Positions 34,667 through 43,852 of a DNA stretch of 63,604 bases are shown piece after piece. Source of the stretch: Desulfonatronum sp. GTDB taxonomy: Bacteria > Desulfobacterota > Desulfovibrionia > Desulfovibrionales > Desulfonatronaceae. The stretch spans positions 1-63,604 of the forward strand of contig DSBL01000104.1 of assembly GCA_011049455.1 (NCBI GenBank), given 5' to 3'. Under the pieces are notes generated by a model, which was not told the origin of the DNA, did not search any database, and saw only the letters and a program-made list of their open reading frames with translations. Each line of letters opens with the position of its first letter. Positions within the stretch are counted from its first letter, which is position 1. Made by a program: the position numbers and the translations under genes.

Positions 34667-36361
34667 TTATATTTCCATGCCGATCCTGCGCAGGGCCGCC
34701 AAGCCCCCCTCCAGGTACTGCGTTTTGGTCACGCCTGCGTTTTCCAGGGTAATCTGCGCCTCGTAGGCCCGGCCTCCTGCGTTGCAAAACAGAATGATTC
34801 TTCTGTCCCTGGGCACCTCACCCAGCCTGACCCGCAGTTCATCCTGGGGGATATTTTTCCACACGTCCGGATATTTCTTCAAAAAATCCTGGGCATTGGC
34901 CGGGGCACGGCAATCCAGGATCAGGAAATCCCGGTCAGCCCGTTGCCACAGCTCCGCGAATTCCCGAACATTGAGGGTCTTGCCGCGGCCGTCCAGGATA
35001 TTTTCGGCCGCGTTGGCCACGGCGTTGAGAATGTCCATGGCTGACGAAAAGGGCGGGGAATAGGGCAGCTCCAGATTGCTGATCTCCGACACATGGGGAT
35101 GGCGGGCCAACAATGCGGCCACGGCTCCGACACGGCCGACCAGGCCGTCGTTCTTGCTCCCCAGCCCCTGAATGCCCAGGACCCGCCCGGATTTTCCCAC
35201 GACCAATTCCAGGTGCATTAATTCCTTTTCTGGGAAAAAATGGGCCCGATCAGTCTGGACCACATGGGCGCAAATGGCCTCAAGATCGTTTCGCTTGGCC
35301 ATTTCCAGGCTCAATCCGGCTCCGGCCACGGAAATGTCAAACAGCTTGACCGCAAAACTGCCCACGGCACCGGGAAATTCGGCGTCACCTCCGGCCAGGT
35401 TGGTGCCGATGACCCGTCCTTGCCTGTTGGCCAGGGAACCCAAGGGATAATAGCCGGGCTGGTTCGTGACCAGGTTGGGCAGCTGCACGCAGTTGCCCCC
35501 GGCGTAAATATCCGGATCAGAGGTCTGCATCCGGGCATTGACCATGATCGTGCCCTTGGCGGACACCTCCAGGCCGGCCTCCATCGCCAATTCAGAATTG
35601 GGAATCACACCCACGGACATGATCACCAGGTCGGCTTCCAGCTCCTCGCCTTCCAGGAGAACGCGCTGCACGTGGCTGCCCCCGGCAAAACCGAGAACCT
35701 TGGAGGGCAGGCGAAAATCGACCCCCTGTTCCTGCATATGCTGCCGGGCCATGCGGGCCAGATCAACGCTGACAAATCCCGGCAGCACCTGGTTTGCGAT
35801 CTCCACCACCGTGGTCTCCACGCCCCACATCTCGGTCAATGCCTCGGCCATTTCCAAACCGATGAACCCGGCGCCGATGACCACGGCCTTGCTCACCTTG
35901 CCCCCCTCCACCCGGGAACGAATGGCTTCGGCTTCATCCAGATTGGAAACCGTGAACACCTCGGGCAGGTCCACGCCCGGCAGGTCCGGCTGGCGGGGGC
36001 GGCTGCCGGTGGCCAGGACCAGCTTGTCGTAAGCCAACTGAATCGACTCTCCGGTGTCCAGATTGCGGGCGTGCACCACCTTTGCGACGCGATCTATCCG
36101 CTCCGCTTTGGTCCGGACAAGCACGTCCACGCCCTTGGCCTCGCGAAAAAAGTCAGGGTCTCGAACCATGTTGAAACTGGTTGATTGCAAGGCCTCCACA
36201 TCGCTGACATCCCCTGAAACATAATAGGGAATGCCGCATCCGCCATACGAAATCCGCGCCCCCTGCTCCAGCATGGTCACGCGCGCATCCGGCACAAGCC
36301 GCTTCAATCGGCACGCCGCCTTGGGACCAAGCGCCACTGCTCCAATAATCACCACATGCAT
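34667..36361 (-). CDS. CoA-disulfide reductase-like flavoprotein fused to a rhodanese domain
   Basis: A 564-residue pyridine-nucleotide-disulfide oxidoreductase. FAD-binding IIGAVALGPKAA at the N terminus, redox Cys42 in SYGGCGIPYYVSG, NADH-binding VVIGAGFIGLEMAEAL (about 162-177) and the IYAGGNCVQLPN FAD loop are visible. A rhodanese-like domain occupies about 455-564, with Cys526 in ILFCNAGGRA. Such fusions reduce CoA-disulfide or CoA-persulfide and polysulfide with NAD(P)H and move sulfane sulfur, fitting sulfur metabolism and redox balance in an anaerobe. AAGGAG lies ten bases before the start. Confidence 0.88.
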   Translation of the reverse strand: MHVVIIGAVALGPKAACRLKRLVPDARVTMLEQGARISYGGCGIPYYVSGDVSDVEALQSTSFNMVRDPDFFREAKGVDVLVRTKAERIDRVAKVVHARNLDTGESIQLAYDKLVLATGSRPRQPDLPGVDLPEVFTVSNLDEAEAIRSRVEGGKVSKAVVIGAGFIGLEMAEALTEMWGVETTVVEIANQVLPGFVSVDLARMARQHMQEQGVDFRLPSKVLGFAGGSHVQRVLLEGEELEADLVIMSVGVIPNSELAMEAGLEVSAKGTIMVNARMQTSDPDIYAGGNCVQLPNLVTNQPGYYPLGSLANRQGRVIGTNLAGGDAEFPGAVGSFAVKLFDISVAGAGLSLEMAKRNDLEAICAHVVQTDRAHFFPEKELMHLELVVGKSGRVLGIQGLGSKNDGLVGRVGAVAALLARHPHVSEISNLELPYSPPFSSAMDILNAVANAAENILDGRGKTLNVREFAELWQRADRDFLILDCRAPANAQDFLKKYPDVWKNIPQDELRVRLGEVPRDRRIILFCNAGGRAYEAQITLENAGVTKTQYLEGGLAALRRIGMEI

Positions 36362-36702
36362 GAATCATTGCTCCTTTCAACTGTCGCTTTCTTCGAGAAT
36401 AATCGACAACCGCCTTGAAATATGTCGCAAAACAAAATTGTCCACTTACTCCTCAAGGACAATGCCTGCAAGTGCCGTGCTCAACTCCGGCGCCAGTTCA
36501 CCTTGCAAGGCGCCCGGGCTGCATCACCCGGCTTGACACATCAGCATGCAGCATTAAAGTTGTTTCAGTTCCTGCGCGTCTACGAACCGGCGGATCTTTT
36601 TTGATTTGATTTTTCACAAGGATTGCCTTTCTTGGTTCATCATTTTATAATATTTTTTTTTTGCACTACTCTATGGCCAACCGGCTTCTCGAAGGAGCAT
36701 TC
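36362..36702. other. Divergent intergenic region
   Basis: About 340 bases between the leftward flavoprotein and the rightward DksA-like gene. The right end is AT-rich and contains the promoter at 36623-36651. Nothing else was recognised. Confidence 0.5.
36623..36651 (+). promoter_or_regulatory. Sigma-70 promoter of the DksA-like gene
   Basis: TTGCCT (36623-36628) and a perfect TATAAT (36646-36651) are 17 bases apart, about 52 bases before the start codon. Confidence 0.65.
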
Positions 36703-37065
36703 ATGAACCCGCAAGACTTGGATTATTTTGAAAAACTTTTGAAAGACACCTTGCATGACCTCACCCAAAGAGGTTCCGAGGCCATTGATGAGATGACCGA
36801 CAACAGGGAGGTTCATGCCGATCCCACGGACAGGGCTACCATGGAAACGGACAGGGCCACCATGCTTCGCCTGCGCGACAGGGAGCGCAAACTGATCCCC
36901 AAGGTCCATGAAGCCTTGGCCCGCATCCAAAACGGCACCTACGGACTCTGCGATGACTGCGGAGAAGAGATCAGCATAGAACGGCTCAAGGCCAGGCCCG
37001 TCACCACCTTATGCATCAAATGCAAAAACCTGCGCGAGCAGGAGGAGCAGTTGCGCTGCGAATAA
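36703..37065 (+). CDS. dksA: DksA/TraR-family zinc-finger transcription factor
   Basis: A 120-residue protein with AAGGAG upstream. A coiled-coil hairpin (about 10-75) has the tip motif DPTDRA (40-45), matching the DxxDxA element that reaches into the RNA polymerase secondary channel. The C4 zinc finger uses C83, C86, C104 and C107 (CDDCGEEI and CIKC). DksA potentiates ppGpp control of rRNA and amino-acid promoters. Its own promoter is unusually strong in this window. Confidence 0.88.
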   Translation: MNPQDLDYFEKLLKDTLHDLTQRGSEAIDEMTDNREVHADPTDRATMETDRATMLRLRDRERKLIPKVHEALARIQNGTYGLCDDCGEEISIERLKARPVTTLCIKCKNLREQEEQLRCE

Positions 37066-37187
37066 CACCATCGCCACTGCGCCTTAGCGCGGTCCATTTC
37101 GGCCTTTGCCCCCATCCCAACCGCGTTCACCGCCGTGCCCTCTTCACTTGATCGGACCCGCGCGAAGCCGACCTCTTTTTTTAAACC

Positions 37188-38717
37188 ATGGAGGCATTGC
37201 TCTTTCGCTTTCTTGTCCAAGACTTGCATCCCATGCTCCTGGGAAGACGATTGGAGCGGATACACTCACCGGGACCAGGCCGGTGGACCCTTCGTCTTCA
37301 ACCCTGCCCCTTCCCCCGCTTTCTGCTTTTCGCGCATCACCCCTCTCGCTGCGCTCTGATGCTTTCCGAGCAACGACCTGAAAACCCTTTGATCCCCACA
37401 GCGCAAGTGATGTGGTTGCGTAAAAGGATCCAGGGATTGCGCATTCTCGATATCAAAACGGACTGGAGCAACCGCAGGTTGAGCCTGGGGCTGGGGCTGC
37501 AGGCGGCCGACTTCTGGATGACCCTGGATCTGCGCGCCGGCATCGGCCTGGAATCCCAGCCCTTTCGGACCAGCATTGCAAAAGCCCTTTGGCCGTCACT
37601 TGACGAGATCAATAACAATGACGATGTGTGGCAATCTTTTCCGCACATCTCCCCTCTGCTCCGGAAAACCCTGGCCGGCTTGCCCCGATCCGCGGCATCG
37701 GCAGTGTATGTCGAACTGCAACGCCCAAGCCGCCCCGAATACTTTGTGTACGGCAATGAGCAGGGACCGATGCTGGCATGTCCCTGGCGCATTCCGGACA
37801 GGCTGCGCCAAGGCCAAAAGGAGCGCCGGGTTGCATCGGCCCTGGAGGCGGCGGCGATTGTCGGCGAACGCATCTTTTTCCCAGCAGGTCTTCAGCCGAT
37901 GGATGGTGCATCCGTTGCCGCGCAAAAAAAACGCAACCGTCTTCTTCAGCGGCTGGAAGCGGATGAAAGGCGCATGCAAAACTACTGCAAGCTCGCTGAA
38001 CAGGCCCGTCTGCTCCAGGCGGAACTGCATCATCTGCCGACCCGCAAACGCCTGAAAATGGTGACCCTGAACGGTTCGGACGGAACGCCGCGGGAAATCG
38101 CCCTGGACCCGCGAAAAACCGTTTTGGAAAACATGGAGCATTGGTTCCGTCTGGCCAACAAGGGCAAACGCGGACTTGTCCATATCCGCACGAGACGCGA
38201 AATAATGCTCTCTGACGAGTTGTCCGCGCCTTTCATCGGCTTGGGGCATCCCTCTCAGGAGCCCGCTGCATCCCCCTTTGCCCAGGCTGACAATCCGCCC
38301 AAACCGGACTTGCCCGTGCATCGCTTTTTGAGTAGCGACGGGTTCATCATGTTGCGGGGCAAAAACAAAAAGGCCAACCACGCTCTTCTCACCAGGCTGG
38401 CCAAGCCTTTTGACTATTGGTTTCATGCGGAGTCGGGCCCCGGCGCCCATGTGATCATCAAACGGAACAGCCCCGTCCATGCGGTCCCTGAACAGAGCAT
38501 GCGCGAGGCTGCGATTCTGGCTGGGTTGGCCAGTCACTGTTCCGATGCGGGCAAGGCATCCGTCATCTGCGCCGAGGTCAGAAACGTCCGGACAATCAAG
38601 GGCAGCCCCGGCCAGGTCAGAGTGGAAAGAACCCTGCGCACCCTGTTTGTGGACCTTGATCGCGAAATGGAAACGCGACTAAAAATGGCAAACGCAAGGA
38701 ACGCTTATGCTGGTTGA
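37188..38717 (+). CDS. NFACT-family protein (RqcH/fibronectin-binding-like)
   Basis: A 509-residue NFACT protein. The N-terminal NFACT-N domain begins MEALLFRFLVQDLHPMLLG, a helical/coiled middle covers about 250-340, and the C-terminal NFACT-R domain has FLSSDGFIMLRGKNKKAN, FDYWFHAESGPGAHVIIK and a late VRVERTLRTL. RqcH-type proteins bind stalled 50S-peptidyl-tRNA and add alanine tails; the shorter, more divergent form here may differ. It overlaps the moaA start by 11 bases. No clear ribosome site is visible at the ATG. Confidence 0.8.
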   Translation: MEALLFRFLVQDLHPMLLGRRLERIHSPGPGRWTLRLQPCPFPRFLLFAHHPSRCALMLSEQRPENPLIPTAQVMWLRKRIQGLRILDIKTDWSNRRLSLGLGLQAADFWMTLDLRAGIGLESQPFRTSIAKALWPSLDEINNNDDVWQSFPHISPLLRKTLAGLPRSAASAVYVELQRPSRPEYFVYGNEQGPMLACPWRIPDRLRQGQKERRVASALEAAAIVGERIFFPAGLQPMDGASVAAQKKRNRLLQRLEADERRMQNYCKLAEQARLLQAELHHLPTRKRLKMVTLNGSDGTPREIALDPRKTVLENMEHWFRLANKGKRGLVHIRTRREIMLSDELSAPFIGLGHPSQEPAASPFAQADNPPKPDLPVHRFLSSDGFIMLRGKNKKANHALLTRLAKPFDYWFHAESGPGAHVIIKRNSPVHAVPEQSMREAAILAGLASHCSDAGKASVICAEVRNVRTIKGSPGQVRVERTLRTLFVDLDREMETRLKMANARNAYAG

Positions 38718-39729
38718 AGCCAACATCTCGAGAACACTGACGGATCTGCATGGCCGCAGCATCAGCTATTTGCGGCTCAGCGTCACGGACCGCTGCAACC
38801 TGCGCTGTCTATACTGCAGAAGCGCCGCCGGTTGGCAAATGCTGCCCCATGAACATATACTCACCTATGAGGAATGCCTGGAACTCATTGCCGTGGCCAC
38901 GGAACTGGGCATGAGCAAAGTTCGTCTGACCGGCGGGGAACCGTTTATCCGCAAAAACTTCATCCAGTTCCTGGAGCAGGTCCTCTTCCGGCATCCGCAT
39001 TTGAATCTGCGACTGACCACCAACGGAACACTGCTCAACGGCAAGATCCCGGCCTTGAAATCCATCGGCGTCCAGGCCTTGAACATATCCCTGGACACAT
39101 TGAAACGCGAAAAGTTCCAACGCATCACCGGCCGGGACTTCTATGCCCAGGTCAGGCGGGCCATTGATCAATGCCTGGAAAACGATCTGCGGGTAAAAAT
39201 CAATGTGGTCGCGCTGAAAGGAATCAATGACGACGAGCTGGAAGATTTCCTGCGCTTGGCCATACAACTGCCGGTGGACTTGAGGTTTATCGAATTCATG
39301 CCTGTGGGCGAGAAAACCATCTGGCGCCCGGATCAGGTCTGGACGGCAAAGGATATCCTGGATCAGGCCCGAGAATTCGTGGAATTGCGGCCCAGCAACG
39401 ATCAGGACAAACAGCACGGTCCGGCAAGGATGTTCCACATTTCCGGCGGCCAGGGAAGGTTGGGAATCATTTCTCCCATGAGTTCACACTTCTGCAACCA
39501 ATGCAACAGGTTGCGCATCACGCCTGACGGAAGGCTGCGCACTTGTCTTTTTTCCGATCACGAATATCGCCTCCGCCCCGTGCTGCGTTCGACCAAACTG
39601 GGACGTTCCCAGCTGCGCAGAATCATTGTCCTGGCCAGCCGCATCAAACCCATCGGGCACGACTTGCTTTCCGGGATGCGCCAGGAACCAGCGGTGTGCC
39701 GCAAGGTCATGTCCGCCATCGGTGGCTGA
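38707..39729 (+). CDS. moaA: GTP 3',8-cyclase MoaA
   Basis: A 340-residue radical-SAM enzyme for the first step of molybdopterin synthesis. The SAM cluster cysteines are C30, C34 and C37 in CNLRCLYC; the second cluster is formed by FCNQCNRLRIT with a later Cys in LRTCLF. The C terminus ends in the conserved Gly-Gly required for activity. AAGGAA precedes the start. No other mo genes are adjacent, although the window also encodes a pterin-dependent aldehyde oxidoreductase. Confidence 0.92.
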   Translation: MLVEANISRTLTDLHGRSISYLRLSVTDRCNLRCLYCRSAAGWQMLPHEHILTYEECLELIAVATELGMSKVRLTGGEPFIRKNFIQFLEQVLFRHPHLNLRLTTNGTLLNGKIPALKSIGVQALNISLDTLKREKFQRITGRDFYAQVRRAIDQCLENDLRVKINVVALKGINDDELEDFLRLAIQLPVDLRFIEFMPVGEKTIWRPDQVWTAKDILDQAREFVELRPSNDQDKQHGPARMFHISGGQGRLGIISPMSSHFCNQCNRLRITPDGRLRTCLFSDHEYRLRPVLRSTKLGRSQLRRIIVLASRIKPIGHDLLSGMRQEPAVCRKVMSAIGG

Positions 39730-39735
39730 GGGTTG

Positions 39736-40008
39736 TTATATTTTGTCCATGAAAATAAGCACGCCGACGATCACAAAGGCCACCGCGGCCGCCTTCTTGA
39801 TCAAATCAACCGGCAAATACTGGCACAAGACCTGGGCCAGAAGCACCCCCAACAGGCTGACGCTTACAAGCCCCAAAGAGGCGCCCATGAAAACGCTCCA
39901 GGGCTTCTCGGTCTTGGCGGCCATGAAAATGCAGGCTAATTGGGTCTTATCGCCCAGTTCGGCCAAAAATATGATTCCAAAGGTGACCATCGCCAGTTTC
40001 CAGTCCAT
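39736..40008 (-). CDS. Half-size UPF0016/GDT1-family membrane protein
   Basis: A 90-residue membrane protein with three predicted helices and one copy of the ELGDKTQ motif (FLAELGDKTQLACIF). Full-length UPF0016 members (TMEM165, MneA) have two such repeats and export Mn2+ or Ca2+. A single-repeat protein must pair with itself or a second half-protein. No partner gene is in this window. ATG at 40008 is chosen because the protein starts cleanly there; further upstream the frame lacks family character. A hairpin lies in the leader. Confidence 0.78.
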   Translation of the reverse strand: MDWKLAMVTFGIIFLAELGDKTQLACIFMAAKTEKPWSVFMGASLGLVSVSLLGVLLAQVLCQYLPVDLIKKAAAVAFVIVGVLIFMDKI

Positions 40009-40032
40009 AATCCCACCCCTTGGCAGTAAGCA

Positions 40033-40078
40033 GTGCGTGCAACGTAGCGAGAAGGATGATAAATGTCGATGCACGCAC
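40033..40078. repeat. Inverted repeat between UPF0016 and phoH genes
   Basis: GTGCGTGCA (40033-40041) and its exact complement TGCACGCAC (40070-40078) can form a nine-pair stem, extended by two more pairs after one mismatch, with a loop of about 22 bases. It lies 25 bases before the UPF0016 start and 46 bases before phoH. It could be an operator or an RNA element in either leader. Confidence 0.5.
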
Positions 40079-40124
40079 CCCGAAACCTTAAAGGACATGA
40101 ACATGCACCAAATGCCGGAAAGAC

Positions 40125-41114
40125 ATGATTACTGAAAAATTAAACCGTCGCCTGGAATTCCAGGATTCCAGCCAGACACAAAAACTTTTCGGTCCCCACA
40201 ACACTCATCTGCGCTTGCTTGCCGAAATGAGCGGCATTGCCCTGGACAGTTGTGGAACCGTGGTCACCTTGTGCGGCGAGGACGCCGTTGCCCTGGACCA
40301 GACCGCCAATTGCCTGGTGCAGTTGTATGGCATGCTGCAAAACGACCAAACCCTTTTTTCCCAGGATGTGGAACATGCCTGGCGAATTTTATGCCGCGAC
40401 CCGAAGGCCGATATACAATCCATTTTCAAGGACGTGGTCTACGCTGTTTCTCCCCGGCGAACCATCACGCCGCGAACCCTCAGCCAAAGGACCTATCTGC
40501 AGGCCATTAGGGAAAACGATCTGGTTTTCGGAATCGGTCCGGCCGGGACCGGCAAGACCTATCTTGCCGTGGCCATGGCCGTGGCCGCGCTGACCAAAAA
40601 ACAGGTCAAACGTCTGGTATTGACCAGACCTGCCGTGGAAGCCGGAGAAAAACTGGGTTTCTTGCCCGGGGATCTCAGCGAAAAAGTCAATCCCTATTTG
40701 CGGCCCCTGTATGATGCACTGCACGACATGCTCGACTTCCGAAAGGTGCAGGAAATGCTCGAAACCGGAGTGATTGAAATCGCGCCCCTGGCCTTCATGC
40801 GCGGCCGGACTCTGAACGACGCCTTCATCATTCTGGACGAAGCCCAGAATACGACACCGGAACAGATGAAAATGTTTCTGACCCGCTTTGGATTCGGTTC
40901 CAAAGTCGTGGTTACGGGAGACATCACCCAGATCGACCTGCCCTCCCACGCCAAATCCGGGCTGGTCCAGGCCGAAGCGATCCTTGCCTCTGTTTCCGGC
41001 CTGCGCTTCGTCCATTTTCACGAAGAGGACGTCATCCGGCATCCCTTGGTGGGCCGTATTGTCCATGCTTATGAACGATACACGCAACAAACAATCCCTC
41101 AAAAAGGCGAATAG
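40125..41114 (+). CDS. phoH: PhoH-family ATPase
   Basis: A 329-residue P-loop protein with GIGPAGTGKTYLAVAMAV (about 138-155), LTRPAVEAGEKLGFLPGDL and the Walker B-like FIILDEAQNTTPEQM. PhoH proteins are RNA helicase/ATPase-like and are linked with YbeY in rRNA processing and translation quality control. The downstream HD-domain gene starts inside its end, and ybeY follows, the conserved phoH-pgpH-ybeY order. Confidence 0.92.
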   Translation: MITEKLNRRLEFQDSSQTQKLFGPHNTHLRLLAEMSGIALDSCGTVVTLCGEDAVALDQTANCLVQLYGMLQNDQTLFSQDVEHAWRILCRDPKADIQSIFKDVVYAVSPRRTITPRTLSQRTYLQAIRENDLVFGIGPAGTGKTYLAVAMAVAALTKKQVKRLVLTRPAVEAGEKLGFLPGDLSEKVNPYLRPLYDALHDMLDFRKVQEMLETGVIEIAPLAFMRGRTLNDAFIILDEAQNTTPEQMKMFLTRFGFGSKVVVTGDITQIDLPSHAKSGLVQAEAILASVSGLRFVHFHEEDVIRHPLVGRIVHAYERYTQQTIPQKGE

Positions 41115-43404
41115 CCTCAAGCCGGCGGTGCCATCGCCCATGCCTCCGGTCAAGCCGGACGCCGCCGCGTCCACCAGCATCGGCAGTGTAGCGGTGTTCG
41201 TGGCTTGCATGCTGTTTGTGGCCGCGCTTGCCGGGGTAAATATCGAACCGGGGCAAAAAGTCTTTCTTGAAGGAGAGATCGCGGCCCAGGACGTGACCGC
41301 ACCCAGGGATTTCCTGATAGAGGACCAGGAATCGACTCGCACCAGGAAAGAACAGGTGGCCCTGACCCAACCCCCGATTTTCGATCTGGCTCAGATTCCC
41401 TTTGCCCAGATGACCAAAAAATTGACCGCCTTGCTGGAACTGATCGCTTCGTCCACGTCTGAGGAACCGTCCCAGATACAAAACTTGGTGGCCGAGGAAC
41501 TGAACACGCAGATCGCCTCATCGGTCTGGGCTCAATGGACCGGGGAATCCTTTCACGAATTGATGCATTCCACGGTCATACCCTGGCTGGAAGAGGCGTA
41601 TCAACGAGGAGTGCTGGCAGAACGCCGGTTTGTCGCGGACATCCCCACGGGAATCGTGGTCCGGGACTTGTCCTCCGGAACCGAGCAACTGCACCTGAAT
41701 GTCTCGGACTATCACGACTTGGCCGATCTGAGCGACGCCCTGGACAACCATCTTCGCGCAGCTCAACACTCCCAGGCTTTGCGCCGAGCCGTGCTGGCCC
41801 TGGTTTCTCCCCTTTTGCGTCCCAACCTGACCTTGAACCAGGAAGCCACCCAATCCAGGGTGGCGAACGCGGTACAGGCAGTGGAACCGGTATTCTACCA
41901 GATCAAAAAAGGAGAAATCATCGTCCGCAAGGCCGAGCGAGTGTCCTTCGACCAGCAACAGAAGATGCAGACCCTGTTTTCCGACAGCACCGACGTTTAT
42001 CTCTGGGGCCGGTTCGGCGGGATGTTTTTGATCACCCTAGCCTTTGCCATGGGTATCTTTCATTCCGCCAAAAGCCTGGGCAAACGCTTATCGCCCAAGG
42101 ACTCTCTGCTTTTGGCTTCAATGATCATCATCTTCGCGGCACTGGCCAAGTTCGTGGCCGTTAACCGCCTTCCGCTCAACCAGGAGCTGACGTATCTTGC
42201 GGCGGACGTTTTTGTTTTCAGCCTGCCCGTGGCCGGCGCGGCGGGTTTGCTGGTCCTGTACTTTCCCGTGCTGATATGTCTTTTCAGCGGTGCTTTGCTG
42301 GCCTTTGTCTGCAGTCAGATGCTCCACGCCGGATATGACATCTTTCTGTTTTTCCTCGTGGGCACAAGCGGATATGCCATATTTTTACGCAACGCCCAGA
42401 CCAGGATGGACATCCTCAGAAGCGCTTCACCGCTGTTGGCCATCTTGTTGGGAACATGGGCCGCTCTAAATCTTCTGCACATGCAGACCCTGGCCTGGTT
42501 CGTCTCCGGCACGGTCTTCGTCACCGCCGGAGCCATTCTTTCCACCCTGCTGGTTCTGGCCCTGAGCCCCGTGGTGGAATTTCTGTTCGGATACACCTCC
42601 CGTTTCAAACTCATGGAATTGATGAGCCTGGAACAGCCCCTGCTGCAATCGCTCATGGTCAATGCACCGGGCACCTATCATCACTGCCTGATCGTGGCCA
42701 ACATGACCGAGGCCGGAGCCAGGGCCATCGGCGCCAACCCGCTGTTGGCCAAGGTCGCGGCCCTGTACCATGACATCGGCAAATTGAAAAATCCGCACTA
42801 TTTCATTGAAAACCAGTTCGGCTGCGAAAACAGACACGACAAATTGGCCCCGTCCATGAGCGCCTTGGTTTTGACCTCCCACGTCAAAAAGGGCGTGGAA
42901 CTGGCCTCGGCCTACAAGCTTGGGCCGGAAATCACCGACTTGATCCAGCAGCACCACGGCACCCGCCTGATTTCATTTTTTTACCAGAAAGCCTTGAACC
43001 AGGCCGAGGGCAGGGGAATGGAAAACGTGCGCGAAGACGATTTTCGCTATCCCGGGCCGAAACCCCAAACCCGGGAGGCCGGCATTATTCTGCTGGCCGA
43101 CGCCATCGAGGCTTCCAGCCGGACCCTGGTGGATCCGACTCCCAGCCGAATCAAGGGCCATATTCAAAATTTGGTGCGCACCGTATTCAACGAAGGACAA
43201 CTGGACGAGTCGGATTTGAGCCTTAAGGACCTGCATATTCTCAGCGAAACCTTTCAACGCATACTTACCGGCATATTCCACCAACGAATTCATTACCCCG
43301 GACCCCATGACCACGACGCATCACAGCCGCCCAAGGCGGAAACAGCCAAGACCGCCCCGCTGCGCCTGGCTCCCAGAGCCTCCTTTGCGCATTCAGGTGG
43401 ATGA
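41071..43404 (+). CDS. PgpH/YqfF-type membrane HD-domain protein, c-di-AMP phosphodiesterase family
   Basis: About 777 residues from an ATG at 41071, which overlaps phoH by 44 bases and has no clear ribosome site; 41140 is an alternative. One N-terminal helix (about 40-57), a 270-residue extracytoplasmic 7TMR-HDED domain, seven membrane helices (about 310-510) and a cytoplasmic HD domain. The metal residues are in TYHHCL and AALYHDIGKLKNP, with LIQQHHGT following. In Gram-positive bacteria this family degrades c-di-AMP. No diadenylate cyclase gene is in the window. Confidence 0.88.
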   Translation: MNDTRNKQSLKKANSLKPAVPSPMPPVKPDAAASTSIGSVAVFVACMLFVAALAGVNIEPGQKVFLEGEIAAQDVTAPRDFLIEDQESTRTRKEQVALTQPPIFDLAQIPFAQMTKKLTALLELIASSTSEEPSQIQNLVAEELNTQIASSVWAQWTGESFHELMHSTVIPWLEEAYQRGVLAERRFVADIPTGIVVRDLSSGTEQLHLNVSDYHDLADLSDALDNHLRAAQHSQALRRAVLALVSPLLRPNLTLNQEATQSRVANAVQAVEPVFYQIKKGEIIVRKAERVSFDQQQKMQTLFSDSTDVYLWGRFGGMFLITLAFAMGIFHSAKSLGKRLSPKDSLLLASMIIIFAALAKFVAVNRLPLNQELTYLAADVFVFSLPVAGAAGLLVLYFPVLICLFSGALLAFVCSQMLHAGYDIFLFFLVGTSGYAIFLRNAQTRMDILRSASPLLAILLGTWAALNLLHMQTLAWFVSGTVFVTAGAILSTLLVLALSPVVEFLFGYTSRFKLMELMSLEQPLLQSLMVNAPGTYHHCLIVANMTEAGARAIGANPLLAKVAALYHDIGKLKNPHYFIENQFGCENRHDKLAPSMSALVLTSHVKKGVELASAYKLGPEITDLIQQHHGTRLISFFYQKALNQAEGRGMENVREDDFRYPGPKPQTREAGIILLADAIEASSRTLVDPTPSRIKGHIQNLVRTVFNEGQLDESDLSLKDLHILSETFQRILTGIFHQRIHYPGPHDHDASQPPKAETAKTAPLRLAPRASFAHSGG

Positions 43405-43825
43405 CATGATTCTGCGCCACCCTGTGCTGCCTCTGGGCCGATCCGAGCTGCGGAACGTCCTTGGGCGGATTCTGGAAAGACTTGAGCTGTCCGGGACCAA
43501 TCTGGAACTGCTCATTACCTCTGACCAAGCCATGGCCGTGCTTCATGCCAAGCACCTGAACGGCGTCGGACCGACCAACGTGCTCGCGTTCCCAAACACC
43601 ACATCCGCCGAGAAGACCCGGACCTGCCTCGGTGCCATCGCGCTCAACGCGGACGCGGTCATCCGGGAGGCATGGCTCTATCGACAAAACCCCATAGACC
43701 AGTTCATCCGTCTGGTGACCCACGCCCTGCTCCACTTGACCGGCTTTGAACATGGTCAACTCATGGATGAACTGACCGAGTCCGTGGTGGAAGAATTTCA
43801 AAACGGCTTTTCCTCGCCCAACTGA
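43307..43825 (+). CDS. ybeY: Endoribonuclease YbeY
   Basis: A zinc-dependent RNase for 16S rRNA 3' maturation and 70S quality control. The signature H-x3-H-x5-H appears as THALLHLTGFEHG, after GPTNVLAFPN. The longest frame (172 residues) begins 98 bases inside the preceding gene with an Arg/Pro-rich stretch unlike the family. A TTG at 43385 gives a start just before the first expected strand (RIQVDDM), and an ATG at 43406 sits five bases after AGGTGG. I list the longest form and consider the true start to lie between 43307 and 43406. Confidence 0.85.
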   Translation: MTTTHHSRPRRKQPRPPRCAWLPEPPLRIQVDDMILRHPVLPLGRSELRNVLGRILERLELSGTNLELLITSDQAMAVLHAKHLNGVGPTNVLAFPNTTSAEKTRTCLGAIALNADAVIREAWLYRQNPIDQFIRLVTHALLHLTGFEHGQLMDELTESVVEEFQNGFSSPN

Positions 43826-43852
43826 TTATTCATTGCCCAAGGAACACCTTTG

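Noticed and set aside
40009-40124. Manganese (yybP-ykoY) riboswitch before the UPF0016 gene
   Set aside because: The leader has a hairpin, but the conserved riboswitch sequence elements are not recognisable.
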